DNA of 64,000 bases, from NCBI GenBank assembly GCA_946811185.2, contig OX328102.1, positions 53,049,619-53,113,618 on the forward strand, read 5' to 3'. The stretch's first letter is position 1. Every line of letters begins with the position of its first letter. Under the pieces are notes generated by a model. The model worked only from the letters and a program-made list of their open reading frames with translations, did not search any database and was not told the origin of the DNA. The position numbers and the translations under genes were made by a program. The DNA comes from Hippopus hippopus (Eukaryota > Mollusca > Bivalvia > Cardiida > Cardiidae). Of the stretch, positions 11,601 to 26,600 are shown piece by piece.

Positions 11601-14600
11601 TAATTTCAAATGTTTTTTGATTTGGACACAAGTGTAAAATTTTGTTATCTTGGTAAAGACTTACCATAATTCCACTTTTTAGATAAAGAGTCATGGGGGT
11701 TACCAGACAATCCCTGGTTTTCAAGACCCTATGAAAGAAGGCTTTTGAAAACATTGAGGGAAAAGGAGAAAGTGCTGGTAACCAGCATTTTCTCCTTTTC
11801 CCACAATGTTTTCTACCCTATCAGAGACCTGAAGCTCATTTGTACCAATTTTGAATTTGTCGTCTGTGGATGCCCTCAGTTTGGAAGAGTCTAAACCTTT
11901 TTGTTTGGGAAAGGGTTAATGTAACTGCAATTTGCGCAGGCAGACATGGGTCAAAACTTCTTGGTTTTTATAAATTTTCTACATGTCCAAGGACTTTTTC
12001 ATCTCTTGATTCAATAAATTTTTTGACAAACTGGTTTTTATAGATCCCTAGTTAATTGATGACTTGCTTGGTGTAATGCATCAGGGCAATGCATTAAATC
12101 TCCTTGTATTAGAGGGCCCCTCATAATTATTTCTTTTATTTTAGGTTTGCAACACAAGAAAAGAATGGTCTACTGTACTACAATGGCCGACTGAATGAGA
12201 TGCATGACTTTATTGCTCTGGAGATCATAGATGGACAACTTCAGTTCTCTTTTTCTCTGGGCTCAAATATTTCTAAAGTTTCACCATACATAGAAAATGG
12301 GGTCAATGATGGAAAATGGCACCATGTTACAGTGGACTATCTGAACCTGGTATGTTAGCTTTCATAGTGTCATGATCTTGTAAAATTTTATCTCTATGGT
12401 GCTCTGCAAATTTTAACAAAAAGACAGAAGAAGGTGATGATGATGATAGAAGGAAAATGATTCCATGCATCAATCAGTCTTGTAAACAAGATAAATACTT
12501 GTTTTCACACATTTGAATTTGAGTACTAAGGGCAAGAGTCTGACAGACATCACAACTCACATCCTTGTCTGGGCAATTAGAGAACACTGCCTTGACCTGG
12601 TCCTTCAAACATGGTACACATATACACTATGAAGTAGATGATGATCGGTAACTATCTTGAGGTCAGTAGGTCACAGTGACCCTGCAACATACTAAATCTA
12701 ATCTGGAAAATGAGCCAACACCGGTTTGAGCTTGGCTCTTCAAACTTGGTACAGATATATATTTACCAAGAAGTGTACAAATTTAATCCCTAATAGCTAG
12801 GACAACAGTATGTAATACATATTATGATGTTTGATTACCATCTGGAAAATGTGTTGACACTTGTTTGATCTGGGCTCTTCAAACTTTTTAGAAATATTTA
12901 CTTCCATGTGTAGATGATCCCTAAAGCTTTTAAGGTAAATAGGTTACATTGACCTTTTAATATCCGAATCCTAATTCAGAAAGTGGTTCAGCACTAATGT
13001 TTGACATAGGATCCTCATGATCCTGATTCATTTTTAGCTTGGCTGTTTTCGAAGAAAATGGCAAGTTATTACCATAGCCCTCATGTTGTCGTTGTGGTGG
13101 TGCAAAAAACTTTGACATTTTGTAATATCTCTGTTATTACTGAAGGTATTTACTTCAGACTTGGACAAGTTGTTCACTATCAAAAGGGGAACCTATACAA
13201 CCAGGGCAGGTAATTATCAAAATGTTTTTGACACAGTTATGCTCCTTTTTCCACTTACAATTTTCACTGAAAATCAAACACTTGGAGCCGAACGTTGATA
13301 CCCGAATGCATTGCTCTTATCAGATCAAAGATCAGCTAATTATTAGTCGGGGTTGTTAAAGTCAAACTACTTGTATCTATTTAAGCTGTACAACACAATC
13401 CCGAGTTTTAATGATCCTTAGGAAGAAGCTTTATGGAAATGTTGTGAAAAAAGGAGAAAATGCTGCTAACCAGCCCTTTCATAGACAATTTTGACCCTTT
13501 GAGCAAGATTTAATATGTTGCCTGTAAATGTTTTAGATTTAGAGAGGTCCACATTATTATCTTATGGTAAAGAATTAACGAGGTACTTACCTGGGCTGTG
13601 TTACATTTATAAGAGAAGTCTTGTTATTACTTACAGACTGCTACAGTGTCAGTGGGAGAAGATTGTGATCCAGAAATAGCTGTTTTGTATGGGAAGGACA
13701 TCAACTATACATGTGCTGCAAGGGTGGTTCATCAGTTGGCACCAATGTATGTAGTATAGTTTTTTATTTATGTCTGTTTGAGTTATGTTCTGTGAAAAGG
13801 GGATTTAATGTATCTGCAGAAAAGGACACTGCACAGGCCGACCTCGTTTGAAACTTTCTGCTCTTTGTCAGTTTTCAAATTCGAAACTTGTTTTTATGTG
13901 TGAGCCATGCTCTGTGAAAAGGGGGCTTAATGCATCTGCGAAAAGATCGACCCAGTCCGCGCAGGCTGACCTAGGCCAAAACTTTTCACTATTGGTCAAT
14001 TTTCTCTTTGTCAAAGGACCAATCTACCTCATGATTAAGTTGGTTATTAAAAAAAGTGGCTCCTATGGATCCATAACTATGTGATGACTTGGGCTAGTAT
14101 CGTGTATAACGGAGATGCATTAAGGCCCCTTTTGCCAGAGCACGGCTCATATATATGTATCCAAAATATATCAGTCATGCTCTTTGAACAGGGTGTTTAA
14201 TGTATCTGCAAAAAGTAATGACCTTGGTCAGCTTGCACAGTCTGCCCAGGCTGACTTCAGTCAAATCTTATTGCTATTGGTCCATTTTCTGCATGTCCAA
14301 GGACCAGTCTACCTTACGATTCAGTGAGTTATTGGACAAAATGGACCCTACAAATCCATTATTGTGTGATATCATGCTTGGTATAATGCTTCATGAAGAA
14401 TTTGGAAGAGTCAAAAAGGAGCTTTTGAAAAACATAGTTGGAGAAAATGCTGGTGACTGCCATTTTCTCCTCCTCCTCTTATGCTTTCAACCATTTCATC
14501 GAGAAATTCCATCATGTGAACCACAATTTATTTTTTATCTGCTTGACTTCCTATTAGAAGAGTCAAAAATTTGGCTCATGGTAAACAATTAATGATAAAT

Positions 14601-17600
14601 GACTTGTGCTTCTTCCTATTTCAGTTGTGCTAGTGCATCATCAAACTGCCAGAAGTTCTTTGATCTGACTGGTCCACTACAGATAGGAGGTGTTCCGACT
14701 CTACCATCTACCTTCCAGATAGAAAATAAAGAGTATATAGGCTGTATGAAGGAGTTTTACCTGGATTATCAGTTACTGGACTTCAGTAAAGCTGTGGCCA
14801 ACAATGGATCCGAGGCTGGTTGTGGGGAGAAAAGAGAATTCTGTAGCAGCGCACCTTGTCAACATGGAGGTATATACTTAGCTACACAGTTTTATCCATT
14901 AAACATTTACCAAATAATCTGCTGCTTGCATGACCCTTGAGAAGAACCCTTTTGAAGACATTGTGGGAAAAAGAGAAAATGCCTTTTCTCTGTTTCCCAT
15001 TGTTTCCTACCCTTTCAAAGAACTTCAGTTCATTTGTACCACATTGAATTTGTTTCCTGCAGATGCTCTCAATTTGGCAGAGTCTAAAAAAGTTGTCTAA
15101 AGAGTTATATGTCAAACATTATCAAGAACTTCTCCATATATGGCTGTGTTTTCAAAAGTAATCAGCTGCTTATGTATCAACACTGTTCTTTATGGGGATA
15201 GGGAACTTAGTATTTTGAAGATGTCGTTAAGATACCTTTTTATGCCCCTATAGTAAACAGATTTGGATGATAATGGTTTAAAAGGGGCACTTGCTTGTGG
15301 CAAGCATTTGTTTATTTTCCCACCTTGTTTTTAAAACTGTTTGGAATACATGTAACAACAGCAGTAGTTTCTCTTGTGTAGTATTTTATTTTGTAGTAGT
15401 TTTTTGTAGGTAGTAATTCCTTTGCCAAACATAGTGTTTTTTTTAGGCTTTTACAAATTAAAAGTATTTGTCAACAACAAAATAAATGTAACTCAAAAAT
15501 TGTAATTTGTTTTTTGAATGGTAGAAAACATTCCACCATGTTTTCAAAAATTTTCATCTTTAGGATGATTAAAACTCAGGATTGTTTGGTAAAGGGTTAA
15601 ATAGTGTGCACAGTGAAGGGTTTAAGTTATGAAACAACAACAACAGAAACATTTGTAAATGTCATCCAATAAATACATTATTAGTTGTACAGTCAGGTGG
15701 CAGGGGACTTGGAAACTTGTCCATGGCTGTGGTGAATCATGTCATCCCGAGCCAAAGGCGAGGTGGTGACATTATTCACAAAAGCCGTGAACAAGTTTCC
15801 AAGTCCCCTGCCAACTGACCTTACAACGAATTTATTATACTGCAAAGTTTTACCATTCCAACGTGTATTAAGTGAAATTTACCTGTTTTTTTGATTTCAA
15901 AAAATTGAGTACGCTGATGAAGTAGAATTTCCCTTCTGAGTGCCCCAATTCAATGAAAACTGACGTCATTGGGAACTGACGTCACTGAAACCTTGGTAAA
16001 ACATGCAGTTTGGTGCATAATCTTGATGTTAATCTTGATCGACGCCGCCATTTGGGATGTCGTGTTGAAAGTGTAGTCATGTATACGGGGCTCCCGAAAG
16101 GGAAACTGCTTTTATGTTGGTTTTGCCAGTGTACATGATATATATGTTCAGGGCAGATTATCCAGTCAGATCACGAGAAATTTCTTTGCAGTATAATAAT
16201 AGATTAATTATATACATGTATTTTAATGCAGTCTGACGTTGATCTACACAGGTTGCACAAGCATTTATAGTGTAGTAATAGACACTCTTAGGGTAACTGT
16301 TTAACTAGATTATACATCTGTATTTCATTTACTGTACAGGTATATGCAGAGAAGGCTGGGGAACCTATGTATGTTTGTGTGCAAATAGTTGGGGAGGTAA
16401 AGATTGCAGTCAAGGTAGGTAACCCATACTGTTGTATGTGTGGACAGGTTTAGGGGTACATTCATCCAGCTGTTTGACATGAACAGTGGTATATTGTTCG
16501 ATGATAGCCCACAACAACTTTTGCTCTCATGTTGTACAGATATCAATCAGATATTATAGATGTACAATAGGCAGCTGTTGATTGTCTGCTAGTAAGTGTT
16601 GAAGGATTACTTTTATCCATATCCATGCAATAACACCTATGCAATATTTATTTTTGATATACCACGGATATTTACAGATTTTTGATATACCATGGATATT
16701 TATAGAACAGTAACTGACAGTGGCTCTGCATACATTTACCATATATGGATAAAAAGTATTCCAAATATGGTAATGATTAACGGTACTACAGAAAGCCTGC
16801 AAAAAAAAAGAATGATGTCATAGCATGTGCACTAATTTCTGATTTGCCTACGTAATTCCTGCCGTGACGTCATTTGAATGCATGTTTACAGCGTTTACCC
16901 AAAGACGATAACCCAGTGCGATCTCAGTCGCAATTTTCGGGCTTGTAATTACTACTATGAAGTTTTAAAATGGGAGTTCCGATAGTTCTAAATGAACTTG
17001 TATTTTTCAGCCACATGTTAACAATATAATAAACACCAACAAATAAGACATTAAAAAAATAGAATATGTACATAGTACATTGTCGCCAAGGCTCGACAAT
17101 TATCAGTTCTCCCAACCTCGTTAGGTATTTTTGATATACGTCAACACTATGTACATGTTTTCTATCTCCTTGAACAAAGACTTTTTTACAAATATTCAGG
17201 GTATATCTTATGTGGGTCTATTTGACTTTTTCAATATTTTTACACACAGCAATGCACTCATCCCTTTTGTTTATAGTGGTCCTGTGTGGCTCAGTGGTTA
17301 GGTGTAGGACTCGTGACCTGGAGGCCCCGGGTTCGAGCCTCACTGGCTCCACTGGGTTTTTCACAGGAGTGTCCTTGGGCAAGACACTTCAGAGCCCCAG
17401 CCTAGTACTGGTTAAACCCAGGAAAACATGAATATGTGAGCTGTCGCCGTGATATGACTGAAATAATGTTGAAAGCGGCGTAAAACACCATTCAAACAAA
17501 CAAACCTTTTGTTTATTTTCTATGGTTCAGTAGGAGATTTGATGAAACCATTGTGGCCAAAGCAGATATTGCCTCTAAAATATGAGCAATTTTTCCTGAC

Positions 17601-20600
17601 GCCACAATGTTTAAAAAAAAGTAAGCCGTAGAACTTTTCAGGTAATACATTGTATTATTATGGGGGCACAGTTTTACTGAAAGATGAAAATTATATTATG
17701 TTGATTTCCAGTCATTGATGTACCTCGACAGTTGAAGGGAGATGGTTACTTACACTACAGAAGTGAACTGATTCCGAATGTCTATTTTCCATGGTATAAT
17801 GGGATCTCCTTCAGGACCCGGTCTAAAAATGGAACTTTGATGTTCATAACGGCCGAGAAAGATGAAACTGTGCATATGCAGGTAGGTTTGAATAATACTG
17901 ACACAGAGCTAAGTTCCTTGTCTACTTCAGTTTTTTTCTTACCTCAAGAAACAGTTCCTTTGTAAAGATTGGCAGAGCTTAAATTGTTCTTGTATACCTA
18001 TAAAGGCAAGTAAGCCAGTAGTTGTAAGTTTGAATCAACGATCTTACCAAACTTCTTTTATGGAATTGATTAGCTAGTACCAAACAACAAAATATTAAGA
18101 CTTGTCTAAATTGAAAGCATTTGTGGACAACAAAATAAATCTGACTCAAAAATTAAAATTCGCGTTTGGAAGGTTAGAAAACAATGCGAGAAAAAGGAGA
18201 AAATGGTTCCCGGCATTTTTATACACCTGTCGAAGACGGGACGTATTATGGAATGACCCATGGCGTATGGGCGGGCGGGCGGCGTCCAGTTCTTTGTCCG
18301 GAGCATAACTTTGTCATCTCCAGTCCAATTGACTTGAAAATTGGCATTTTTGTTTGTTGCAATAATACAGAGTGCAGTGCGAAAGAACCATAACACTACC
18401 TTGTGCTGTCTTAGAGTTATTTCCCTTTGATCGTCATTTTTACAGCATTTCCTGCTTGTCCGGAATATAACCTTGTCATCTTAAGTCAGAGTGACTTCAA
18501 ACATGGTATGCATGTTTGTTGTTATATTACGGAGTACAGTGCACAAGAAAAATAACTCCCAAGCGGGCGGGCAGTCGTCCAGGCGGGTGGGCGGGCGGTG
18601 TCCAGTTCTTTGTCCGGAGCATAACTTTGTCATCTCCAGTCTGATTGACTTGAAACTTGGCATTTGTGTTTGTTGCAATAATACGGAGTGCAGTGCGAAA
18701 GAACCATAACTCTACCTCGTGCTGTCTTTGAGTTATTTCCCTTTGATCGTCATTTTTACAGCATTTCCTGCTTGTCCGGAATATAACTTTGTCATCTCTA
18801 GTCTGAACATCTTCAAATTTGGTATGCATGATTGTTGAAAAATTACGGAGTGCAGTGCACAAGAACCATAACTCTCCCTAGCATGAATTTTGAGTTATTC
18901 CCCATTTGATCTTCATTTTTATAGCATTTCTTGCTTGTCCGGAGCATAACTTTGTCATCTTAAGTAGGAATGAGTTGAAATATGGTATGCTTATTTGTTG
19001 CAATATTTGGAAGTGCAGTGCGCAAGAATTGTAAATCTACCTCGTGCTGTCTGAGAGTTATTTCCCTTTGATTGTCATTTTTACAGCATTTAGTGCTTGT
19101 CAGGAATACAACTTCGTCATCTCTGTTCAGAACGACTTCAAACTTGGTATGCATGTTTGTTGCAATATTACGGAGTACAGTGCGCAAGAACAGTAACTCT
19201 ACCTAGCGCGGATTTTGAGTAATTCCACTTTGATCTTCATGCTTGTCCGTAACGGAACTTTGTCACCTCAAGTCAAATTGACTTGAGACTTGGTAAACAT
19301 GTTTTTTTGCAGTTACGAAAAGTGCAATGCACTGGAGCCGTAACCTTACCTAATGCCCTTTTGGAATTCATTTATTTTTTTACAGCTTTTCATGCTTCTC
19401 TACATTATAACTTTGTCTTTTCATGTTGGAATGACCTGAAACTTTATATGCATGTTTCCTTAACATTAGAGGAGACATTCATGCCTATTTCAATCACTTA
19501 CATGATTTCTGCTGCACTACTATTTTCCTCTACCCGCCCTTTACGATTATTATCCCCCCTCGACAACTGGCGGTGGGACGGGTGTATCTTGCGACAATTT
19601 GCCGCTCTTGTTTCCTTTTATCACAATTTTTTTCTTCCTTTAGGTTAGATAAAGTTGGGATTGTTTGGTAAAGGGTTAGTTTTATTACAACAGAATTATT
19701 TCTCTCTGATTGCTTAACATTGTTTGTACTGGGAAAAAGCAGCCAGAGGCTTGCAAAAAATCTCATGCAAAGTACATTCTGAAAAATGTTTTTGGAAAAG
19801 GCTCTGAACACCTTTAACAAACAAATTTTGCGGTGAATATACATTGTTGTGTTTTACCAGTACTAAGAAATTTCTAAAATGAACCAAATACCATATGAGG
19901 ATTTTGTGTGCATCTATAATTGGTGTTTTATTCTGCTTCTGTCTTTGTATAATAATGGTTGTGAATTTTGTCTGATTTTAGCTGATGGATGGTTACGTAA
20001 CTTACACCTATACAAACAGTTTAGATCCCCAAGTGTTTGTCTTTGATTCTGTTAGAGTGAACGATGGACAATGGCATTACTTTGAAGCCCGCTGGATGGA
20101 CAATGGTCATTTCTTTATGCTCCTGGATTATGGTGAAAGAGTTGTGAGTTAAATTTGAATCTATAATAGACGTTAGAATAATAGGCTTTTTACCTCACCT
20201 GAGCAGGAAGTGCTCAAGGTGAGCTTTTGTGATCGTGCTGTGTCCGACGTGCGTCGTCCGTCGTGCATCGTCATCTTTTACCTTGTATACGCTCTACAGG
20301 CCACGTTTTCAGTCCGATACTCCTGAAACTTGGTCAGAATGTTTGTCTTGATGATATCTTAAACGGGTTTTGAAATGGGTCATGTCGGGTCAAAAACTAG
20401 GTCACTAGGTCAAATCTTAGAAAAACCTTGTGTACGCTCTAGAGGCCACATTTTCAGTCCAAAACTCCTGAAAGTTGGTCAGAATGTTTGTTTTGATGAC
20501 ATCTCGGACGAGTTTGAAAATGGGTCATGTCAGGTCAAAAACTAGGTCACTATGTCAAATCGTAGAAAAACCTTGTGTATGCTGTAGAGGCCACATTTTC

Positions 20601-23600
20601 AGTCTAAAAACTCTTGAAAGTTTGTCAGAATGTTTGTCTTGATGACATCTCAGATGTGTTTGAAATGGGTCATGTCTGGTCAAAAACTAGGTCACTAGGT
20701 CATATCTTAGAAAAACCTTGTGTACGCTCTAGAGGCCACATTTTCAGTCCGATACTCATGAAACTTGGTCAGAATATTTGTCTTGATGATGTCTCGGATG
20801 AGTTTGAAAATGGGTCATGTGGGGTCGAAAACTAGGTCACTAGGTCAAATATTAGAAAAACCTTGTGTACGCTCTAGAGGCCACATTTTCAGTCAGATAC
20901 TCATGAAACTTGGTCAGAATGTTTGTCTTGATGACATCTCAGATGAATTTGAAAATGGGTCATGTCGGGTCAAAAACTAGGTCACTAGGTCAAAATTTTT
21001 AAAAAACCTTGTGTACGCTCTAGAGGCCACATTTTCAGTCCAGAACTCTTGAAAGTTGGTCAGAATGTTTAACTAGATGACATCGTGGACGAGTTCCAAA
21101 ATGGGTCATATCGGGTGAAAAACTAGGTCACTAGGTCAAATCTTATAAAATCCTTGTGTACGCTCTAGAGGCTACATTTTCAGTCCACAACTCTTGAAAG
21201 TTGGTCAGAATGTTTGTCTTGATCATATCTACAATGGGAAGATGGGCTATGTTTGGCTAAAAAGTAGGTCACTGAGAGAAATTCTAGAAAAAGCTTGTGT
21301 ACAAGCTAGAGGCCAAATTTTCAGTTCAATAATTATGAAAGCTTGATAGAATGTTTGTCATAATATCTCGTAAGAGATCAAAAATGGGTCATGTTTGGTC
21401 AAAAGACTCAGGTGAGCGACTTCATGGCCCTCTTGTTATGTAAAGATAAAAAACATTTATTAAGTGTATATGCTGCATCTCTGTTAAAACATTGTGACAA
21501 ATGAAAAAATTATTATTCTGTGAATTTTAGCAGTTGTACTATTTTCCTTCATATTTTTGTTTTTCTAACTGGGTGCAGTACTTAATAATTTGTGCAACTT
21601 TTTCAACACTCAACCAGTCCCGTGTTCAATAAGTAAAGTCAACCGTGTGCACTGTAAGAAAATCTTTGATAATGTCTTCAAAATTTGGTTTGTCCTTCAG
21701 ATAATCCTTTATCAAATAACCCTGTGCTTTAGCGAGCCAGAGGAAATAGACTTTGGAAAACATTGTTGTATAAGGAGATAAAGCTAGTAACCTTTTCCCT
21801 AAATAAACCAAATTAAAGACAAATCTCCTTATTTGAGCCATGTCAGCAAGTTGTTTCTATCTGATAAGTCTAAAATTGTAATGTATAGTATAGTATTGAA
21901 TATCTTTTCAGTTGTAAAGGATCTTATATTTTTAACATTTTAATTGATTGATTCATTGATTGATTGAATGGTGTTTTACACCACTTTTAACATTTCTTTA
22001 GTTATATTACGGCATATTCATGTATGTCCTGGGTTTTACTAGTATTGCGCTGGGGTTCTGAAGTGTGTTGACCATGGAAAAACTCAGTGCTTCTAGTAAA
22101 GCTTGAACCTGAGGCCTCCATGTTACAAGTCCTACGCTTTACCACAGAGCCACACAGGACCCCCTTAACATTTTGATATATAATGAGATGATGTAACTAT
22201 GCCTGATAAAAGATATTTGTCTTTGCTTATAAAAATAGAAGTTAAGCAAATTCATGCCCATACTTGAGTTTACTTCAAGCTGTAGGAAAAAGGAAAAGCT
22301 CTGACAGAAGTTCCTGTAAGAAGTATATAAAATCAGAGTTGAGCCATGCTGTCTGAAAAGGTTGTTTAATGCATCTTCAAAAAAGTATCGACTCATTTCA
22401 GCCGGCATAGTCTGTGCAGGCTGACCTGTGTCGAAATTTTTTGCTTTTGGTAAATTTTCTGCATATTCAAGGACCATTCTACATCAGGGTTCAGCCAGAT
22501 GTGGATAAAATGGATTTAATGGATCCATAACTGTCATGATTTGCTGGATATAATGGATCATGGAGTTGTATTAAACCCCCTGTTCACAGAGCATGCTTCA
22601 TATTCATATAACTTTCATTAAATTCATGTATTGCTGAACTTTGAATGTAATTAAAGTCTTATAAGCACTTGCCCCTAACTCTTTTGATTCATGGACAGAA
22701 GTTGGAGAGAATTCAGAGTAGTCTATCCCAGAAGACCATACTAGATGTGTACATAGGGGCAAAGAAACTGGGAAATACTGATGCAGAGGATCATTTTACT
22801 GGCTGCTTAGAGGTAACACAATGAAAAACAACAACTTTACTTTGTAGGATTAGGTCACTGGCCCATTATACAATTAAACTATCAAAGCCTTTACCTCATG
22901 ATCTCATCGTTTGAAAACCCAGATGAAAGAAGCTTTTGAAAACATTGTGAGAAAGGAGAAAATTTTGGCAAGCAGCATTTTCCCTTTTTCCCCACAGTGT
23001 TTTCTACCACTCTATCTCTTTACCAAATGACAAAATTTTAGACTTGTTCAAATTTAAAGCATTTGGTACACAAATAAATAAATGTGACTGAAAAATTGAA
23101 ATAAGTTCTGGGAATGGTAGAAAATGATATGGGAAAAGGAAAAATGCTGGTGTCCAGCATTTTCTGCTTTTCCCACAATGTTTTCAAAAGGCTTCTTTCT
23201 CAGGGTCATTAAAACTCAGGATTGTGTGGTAATGGGTTAAAGACAAATGCCATCATTTTATGACATATTTGTCGTCTGCAAAGGCTTCCAATTTAGATAA
23301 ACCTAGAATTTTGTCTTCTAGTAAAGAGTTGAACAATGTTGGTATGAAATGAGACTCCCCTCACCAGGTGTAAGTTACTTTTACTAATAAACAATAGATT
23401 CATGTAAAATGTTCTTATATTCATCCTTGTAATACTGAACCCAGATTTTGTTGTTGATGCTGACTGTGTAGATCAAGATCAGATTGCACAGAATGTGCAT
23501 TTTGATCTTTGAACTACACTGTCTGCGCCTTTACTAGATATTCTGACAAAAACAGCTTTGAAATTGCACATCTTAAGTGCTGACCGAGAATGTCCATTTC

Positions 23601-26600
23601 ATGTGTTTTATTAGCTTGGCTATTTTCAAAAACAAGATCGAGGTATTGCGTCATCACTATGAAAGAACTTTGACATTTTATAATATCTCTGTCATTATCG
23701 TCAAGCTTGGACTATTAACTGTTGTTAAGTATCAAAAGAGAAAACCATACTACAGAGGCAGGTTACTATTGAAATATTTTTTACACAGTAACCGTTATGC
23801 TCCTTTTTCGATTAAGTATTTTCAAAAACTTTGACATTTTATAATATCTCTGTTTTTACTGAACATATTTACTTCAAACTCAAACAAGTTTTTAAGATTT
23901 GGGAATGCATACAACAAGGGCAGATAACCATCAAAGTATTTTTGACATGGTTATGCCCCTTTTTCGACTGATTTTCTACTGAAAGTCAAGCAATTGCAGT
24001 CAAGGGTTGGCATCCAAATGCAGTGCTCTTGTTTTATACAATTCCAACAGTAATTTTAGTTATATTTCTTTCAATTTGAGTGATTGTTATTTCTTTTTAA
24101 GCTTAACTCTTCTGAATGATCATGACTTATGTTTTGATGACAAGGAGATGGAAGGCTTTTTTTGGATATGTTATAAGAACTCCTTGTTTGATGCCTGGGT
24201 AGGGGTCTATTTTAATAGCATATCTTAAATTAACAGTCCCACACATGGGAGTACTTTGAGCAATGCATCACAGAACCCAAGCCTAGAAATGATGCCTGGC
24301 TGTGATATGACTGAAATACTGTTGAAAGTAGCATAAGACCTTCAAACAAGCAAACTTACAAAGCCTCATGTATCGGAACAGAGTATGACTGAATCAACAT
24401 TTTCCTTATTTCAGAATGTTCGAGTTGGAAACACACAGAACTCTGTACTTCTTAGGCCAGATCTCAATAATGCTCAACAAGGTTGCTCAGCTGAGAACTT
24501 GTGCAACAGCAATCCATGTAATGAAAGAGCTGAATGTATCAGTGAATGGGAAGATTTTGAATGTAGATGTCCCCCAGGTCAGTGTCTTATGCTTACAGTA
24601 TGTTTTTACCGTGCAAGATGACAAAAGTTTAAAAAAAACTCTATACAACACCATCTCGAGTTTTAATGTCCTAGAAGATACTTGCTGTTGAAAACACTAT
24701 GGGAAAAGGAGAAAATGTTTGTAACCAGCATTTTCTCCTTTTACCACGATGTTTTCTACCCTATCAAAGACCAAAATCATTATTTGAGTCATATATAATT
24801 TGTTGTCTGCAAATGCTTTCAATTTGGACATGGCTAAAGTTTTGTTGACTGGCAAAGAGTTAAACAAATTGAAAGCATTTTGCAGACTATAACTTGACTA
24901 TGGCTCAAATGATAGGATGTGTCTTTGAAAGGGTAGAAAACATTGTGGGTAAAGAAAAAATGATGATTACAAGCTTTTCTAAAGCTGTTTCCCTCGGGGT
25001 CATTAAAACACAAGATTGTTAGGTAATGGGTTAATAAATTGGTTAACCCATTTATGGTGCAACAATCTGTTTCTACACAAACCACTGTCTTACTAGAACA
25101 AGACTAGAGCATAATATGAGAATTATTGGCGGTTGATTTAGCATAAAAAATATTGTTAAAATTCCAAACTTGTTTATACCTTTTATCCTGAATAATGTCT
25201 TAACAATTGATGTTAGCCCTTTACCAAAGGATCCTTGAATATTTTAAACACCCTGGAGAAGGCTGTTTGGAACATTGTTGGAAGAGGAGAAAAATGCTCC
25301 TTTTTAGAAAAAAATTTCTGCACTGTTTAACTGGCAATTAAATTGTCACTTGCAAAACCTCTCATGGTGAACAAATCTTAACCTCTACACCATTCGGTAA
25401 AATTTTTTGATTTATCTAAATACAAAAGCATTTGTGGACAACAAATTAAATAATGCTAAAATTGTCGGGATTTGTCTTTGAAAGACTGGAAAATATTAAT
25501 TTTTGGGAAAAGGAAAAAACTGCTGGTTACCTGCATGTTCTCCTTTCCCCACAACATTTTCAATCGCTTTCTTCTTTTAGTTGTTAGAACTATAGATTGT
25601 TTGGTGAAGAGTTAACATGATTGTTTTCCTGAGCCTGTTTACTCAGCTGGTAATAGGACTTTAGATCAGGGGGATGCTGGTTTGAATCCCCAGCTGGGCA
25701 AATGTTCTTCCATGGATTGATGATTATCATTGTTACAGATTTCCTTCCTCTCTCACTGCTGATCATTGTTTCTTGAATGGTTATCTGGGAAAGCAGCCAG
25801 TGGCTTGGGAAAAATATTGTGCAAAATACTGGTAAAATAAACTCCAGGAAAGCATGGATAGATGCACTGGCGGCACAATATAACTGAAATAATGTTAAAA
25901 TTGATGTTAATCACCTTTCAAAGAAACTAATAATAATTGATTTATGATAGTTATGATAGATACTGGCATCAATAGCTTACACCATTCTATTGAAACAGGA
26001 ACTATGGGACCGGAGTGTAAGAGTATCTGTACAAACTATAATCCCTGTCAGAATATGGCGTACTGTCGACACCAGTCAGGGGCAAGTTATGAGTGTGAGT
26101 GTGGTCAGTTACAGTCCGGACGCTACTGTGAGGTTGTGGCAGAGCAACCCTGTACAAAAGGCTGGTGGGGATACCCAGTTTGTGGGCCCTGCCCAGATCA
26201 CTGCACCAGAGAAAATGGGTTCAACCCAGAGTGTGATAAAACGACTGGGAAGTGTTCATGTTTGGTTGGTATTTTGTTTGAGTAAATTCTATTTTTGAGA
26301 ACATCATTGAAAAAATGATCACTTAGTTTCAATTGGACAGAAGTTGATGGGTATTTTTTTTTCCTAATCAATAACAAGCCAAGGATAACTTTTGGTGTTT
26401 TTTGCTGATAGTATAGATCAAGATTAGTTTGTACTAAATATGCAGTACAGATTGATTGAATTTATTGTTTGTTTATTTCAAATGAATGTTTTGCCATTTA
26501 TGAACAAAATTTGAGTAGTAATGCAGCAATTACTCATAACTTGTATTTCCTGTATTGTATCAGTACTAGGCTACGTGTCTGCTGCTTTGCCACCCTATTT

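Noticed and set aside
14200..14592. A 130-residue open frame before exon 4
   Set aside because: It runs through an M2 copy and an M1 copy; the translation is repeat sequence.
26265..26285. Continuation of exon 10 to the stop at 26285
   Set aside because: It would end the protein inside the laminin-EGF; the downstream exon 11 continues the domain in phase from 26264.
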